A stretch of 64,000 nt of DNA from contig NZ_CP042997.1 in assembly GCF_008087625.1 (NCBI RefSeq), positions 10,106,001 to 10,170,000 on the forward strand, written 5' to 3'. Position numbers and translations under genes: made by a program. Source of the stretch: Aquisphaera giovannonii. GTDB taxonomy: Bacteria; Planctomycetota; Planctomycetia; Isosphaerales; Isosphaeraceae. The notes below the pieces were generated by a model. That model ran no database searches, had not been told where the DNA came from, and worked only from the letters and a program-made list of their open reading frames with translations. Numbering within the stretch: position 1 is the first letter of the stretch; the number at the start of each line of letters is the position of its first letter. This document shows, one piece after another, positions 61,638 to 64,000 of the stretch.

Positions 61638-62237
61638 TTATTCCAATTCCAATGTTTTTATTCGTAAGAATAAGATGTCCAGGATCCTGGACTTCCGCTT
61701 GCTCACGGCCTGCTGGCTGATGCCCATCGCCTCGGCCACCTGGGCCTCGGTCCTGCCGAGCCAGTACAGGTCGCGGATGATCTGCCGATCCCGGTCGCCG
61801 AGGCTCCCGAGCGCCAATGCCAGCGCGTCGTCGCCCGGCTCGGGTCCTCCCGGGGCGGCCGCGGCCAGGTCGGGGGGCAGCGGATCGGCCGGGACGTGAT
61901 GCTTGCCGTAGGCCCACTCCTGGCGGTAGCGGGTCAGGAGCTGCCCCATGACGCGCATCCGGATGTAGGCACCGAGGGGGACGTTCCGCCCCGGCACGAA
62001 GGCGCGCACCGCGAGCTGCGACGCCATCGCCCCCTCGGCCCTCATCTCCTCCAGCCAGTCCCGCCTCGACCAGTTCGGCGGGACCGGCCACGACATCAAC
62101 CGCCGCGCGCAGCCGGTCCAGATCCGGCTCCATGCCCCGGGGCCGCATTCCGCCGGGAGCGCCTCCCGGCCCCTCGCCTGCCCGTCCGATCCCCCGCCGT
62201 CGTCAAGGACGCCCGCCCAGGCGTGTTTGGTCCTCAT
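61638..62237 (-). CDS. Small ECF-like sigma-70 family factor
   Basis: A 199-residue protein from ATG 62237 with GGAGG upstream. The first 55 residues resemble nothing. A reduced region 2 follows (RDWLEEMRAEGAMASQLAVR, PLGAYIRMRVMGQLLTRYRQ), then a clear region 4 (LGSLGDRDRQIIRDLYWLGR and the helix-turn-helix AQVAEAMGISQQAVSKRKSR). No anti-sigma gene is adjacent. It lies 463 bases upstream of, and on the same strand as, the giant surface protein gene, so it may control that gene; this is inference from position only. Confidence 0.75.
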   Translation of the reverse strand: MRTKHAWAGVLDDGGGSDGQARGREALPAECGPGAWSRIWTGCARRLMSWPVPPNWSRRDWLEEMRAEGAMASQLAVRAFVPGRNVPLGAYIRMRVMGQLLTRYRQEWAYGKHHVPADPLPPDLAAAAPGGPEPGDDALALALGSLGDRDRQIIRDLYWLGRTEAQVAEAMGISQQAVSKRKSRILDILFLRIKTLELE

Positions 62238-63168
62238 GGTGCCTCCGCATCCCTCCGCCCGGCCCTCGGCCCCGGCGGCGTGTGACCTCCGGGCCCCGCC
62301 CGAGGCGGATTCTCAAGCCGTCGAAACCGGGACGGACCGGCGCCCCGACGAGCGGGCGCGGGACGCCGCGGGAGCGACGAGCGGCCCCCCGGCGGGTCGA
62401 GGCACGAGCCGCCGTGCCCGATCCCGGGGCATGCCCGACGGAGGCGGCCGGCATGGCCCCCCCGGCCCCGAACGGCCCACGAAACTTAAAATCTATGTTT
62501 ATGTATATTTTTCTGTTTATTTTTTCGGCCTGCCCGGCTCTCGGATCGCCCTGCATCGGAGGGCGAACGATCGGAGCCAGGCCTGATTCGCGACGAGGAC
62601 GGCGTCCAGGTAGGTCAAGCCCCACGCGAGCAGGACAAGGGGCGACGGATCGGCGTCCACGCGTTCCCCGCGTTTCGAAGTCCCCTTCCCCTCGGCCGTT
62701 CCCGCCTGCCGCTGCCCCACGGCGATGCCCATCCCCGCCTTCCTCCTCAACTCGCCTTGCCCGCGCCCCGCCCATCCGGCGATCGGCCATGGAGGGACGC
62801 GGGGGGCGTCACCGGCGCCCGCGACGCGAGCGGCCGCCCTCCCCGGACGTTTCCGCCATCCTCTTTCGTTCGGCTGGAGTGACGGGCGCTGCACCATGGG
62901 CGGGGCCTGTCCGGACCGGGGTGCCGTCGCCCGGCGCATGGAAGGATTCATTTCGGATCGAGAAAGTCACTATTGGTGGAGGCGGCATCGAGGGAAAACC
63001 CTCTGCCCGCCCCGCCGTTTTTCCGGACCGTCCGGGGGGACGGCGCGGGCACGCGGGGGAAATACCCGGGAGGCGGGCCGGATGACCGGCGGCGGAGCCC
63101 CGACGGGAGCGGGAGGACCATGCGACCAGCGGGCCCCGGGCCGCGTATCCCTCGAGGGGTGCTCCGAA
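62238..63168. other. Gap without a recognisable gene
   Basis: About 930 bases with no protein similarity in any frame. It includes a short AT-rich patch at 62482-62530 in otherwise GC-rich DNA, which may contain the promoter of the sigma factor gene or be a small inserted remnant. Confidence 0.4.
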
Positions 63169-63210
63169 GGGCGCTGCGGACCGCGAGTCCCCGCGCGGTC
63201 CGCAGCGCCC
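63169..63210 (-). terminator. Hairpin downstream of the kinase gene
   Basis: GGGCGCTGCGGACCGCG (63169-63185) pairs perfectly with CGCGGTCCGCAGCGCCC (63194-63210), a 17-bp stem with an 8-base loop, 63 bases past the leftward kinase stop. No U tract is present. Confidence 0.55.
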
Positions 63211-63272
63211 CCCTCCCCGGGCCCGGTCCCGGTCCCGTGACACGCCCTGAGGAAGGCCGGGAGGAGGCGGGC

Positions 63273-64000
63273 CTAACCCGGCCGGAGGGCTTGCGCCTCG
63301 TCGCCCGACGTGGGCATGGCCGGGGCCCGCCTCATCAGGGTGGCGGCGGGGGGGCGGTCGGAGGCGAGCGAGATGTTAGCGACGGCGTAGCCCGCGGCGA
63401 CGAACACGGTGGACAGGTAGAACAGCGTGAGCCCCAGGGACCGCGAGGCGGGGTTCGTCGCGGCGTTCGGCCCGTCACCGACGCCGTAGAGGCCCAGGAG
63501 GTGGATCGCGTCGACGACCAGCAGGATGCCGGCATGGATCAGGCCGGCCCGGACCGCCCAGGCCCTGCCCTTCGCGGCGAGCCGGCCGATCAGGATCATC
63601 GGCAGGTAGGGCAGGACGATCCAGCCGCAGACGTGCGCGATCACGGCGCCGGGCGCCGCCACGCGGATCCCGCCCAGCCCGATCAGCACGCTGCCCACGC
63701 AGGCCCAGATCATGAGGAGCACCCCGACGACCGCCGCGTGGGCCCCCGCCTGCTGTCGCCGCGCGGGCTGGCGGCACCAGGCCCGGGCGCGGTGCCACCA
63801 GGAGGCGGGCCGGCCCCGGATCGGCTCCCCATTCAGCCAGCGATCGAGGTCCTCGGCCAGCTCCCGGGCGCTGCCGTAGCGGTCCTTCGGGTCCTTCTCC
63901 AGGCACTTCAGGCAGATCGTCTGGGGCTCCACCTCGACCCGGGGGTTGACGTCCCGGGGCGGCTCCGGGGCCTGCTCCTTGACCTTCCGGATCAGCTCCC
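63273..64000 (-). CDS. Ser/Thr protein kinase, C-terminal part with membrane domain (5' end cut off)
   Basis: The frame is open to the right edge, so the start and most of the kinase domain lie outside. What is visible begins with the end of a Hanks-type kinase: ICLKCLEKDPKDRYGSAREL and AEDLDRWLNGEPIRGRP, the subdomain XI signature of planctomycete PknB-like kinases. A basic linker and about four hydrophobic segments follow (AVVGVLLMIWACVGSVLIGL, VCGWIVLPYLPMILIG, HAGILLVVDAIHLLGLY, LGLTLFYLSTVFVAAGYAVA). The kinase would phosphorylate cytoplasmic targets from the membrane. No PASTA or other sensor domain is seen after the kinase. Confidence 0.85.
   Translation of the reverse strand, partial: ELIRKVKEQAPEPPRDVNPRVEVEPQTICLKCLEKDPKDRYGSARELAEDLDRWLNGEPIRGRPASWWHRARAWCRQPARRQQAGAHAAVVGVLLMIWACVGSVLIGLGGIRVAAPGAVIAHVCGWIVLPYLPMILIGRLAAKGRAWAVRAGLIHAGILLVVDAIHLLGLYGVGDGPNAATNPASRSLGLTLFYLSTVFVAAGYAVANISLASDRPPAATLMRRAPAMPTSGDEAQALRPG

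Noticed and set aside
1-64000. CRISPR array, rRNA, intact transposase or phage genes
   Set aside because: No regularly spaced direct repeats, no rRNA-like sequence and no transposase, integrase or capsid motifs were found.

Overview
The window comes from a very GC-rich (roughly 70 percent) bacterial chromosome, most likely a planctomycete of the family Isosphaeraceae. The evidence is the planctomycete surface-protein leader ending in LEDR-x-LLS on two secreted proteins, a DUF1080 protein, several ECF sigma factors (one with a membrane-anchored C-terminal extension), a PknB-type kinase with a C-terminal membrane domain, membrane-anchored von Willebrand A proteins, a sulfatase-like enzyme, and the SIRGLMLVTAAVAV type membrane segment. 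Genes are loosely spaced, mostly in units of one to three, and separated by long gaps that hold inverted repeats and gene relics. No tRNA, rRNA, CRISPR array or intact insertion sequence was seen.

Layout. Bases 1-3000: the end of a Deg-type protease, a DUF1080 protein and a toxin-antitoxin pair. 3-7 kb: an SDR, a carboxylate-amine ligase and a GNAT protein, all leftward. 7.3-11.2 kb: an ECF sigma / anti-sigma / trypsin-fold PDZ operon whose protease domain has lost its catalytic His and Asp. 11.4-14.5 kb: two tandem paralogous secreted proteins. 14.5-19 kb: two leftward membrane-anchored VWA proteins. 19.3-23.3 kb: an aldo/keto reductase, an amidase and its divergent TetR regulator. 24-32 kb: a purine catabolic block with guanine deaminase divergent from a translationally coupled operon (FAD subunit, fused FeS/molybdenum subunit, Tat-exported flavoprotein). 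31.8-34.8 kb: a TetR regulator, an SDR and a flavin monooxygenase. 35-39 kb: a low-GC island, a beta-helix surface protein and relic DNA. 39-46 kb: membrane proteins, a sulfatase-like enzyme, an EEP hydrolase, an epimerase-like SDR and an AraC regulator. 47-55 kb: PhoD, a sigma factor fused to a membrane/coiled-coil tail, a secreted nitrilase, a C39-like peptidase, a Rieske-like protein and a bicupin. 55.9-62.2 kb: a 1758-residue surface protein downstream of a small sigma factor. The right edge cuts a Ser/Thr protein kinase.

How the parts connect. The clearest regulatory result is one promoter-operator design used twice: a -35/-10 promoter with a 15-bp CGGA-N7-TCCG site in the spacer and a second copy just after the -10. 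It precedes the aldo/keto reductase (19.3-20.4 kb) and the SDR next to the second TetR gene (31.8-33.3 kb), which suggests a small TetR regulon for carbonyl-type substrates. The amidase/TetR pair has its own different twin operators. Guanine deaminase makes xanthine, the likely substrate of the neighbouring molybdenum hydroxylase. The sigma/anti-sigma/PDZ operon resembles envelope-stress circuits, but with a probable pseudoprotease as the periplasmic partner. Two gene relics were recognised: an oxalate-decarboxylase-type bicupin (about 23.5 kb) and a frameshifted 3' fragment of the nitrilase gene whose intact copy lies 12 kb away.
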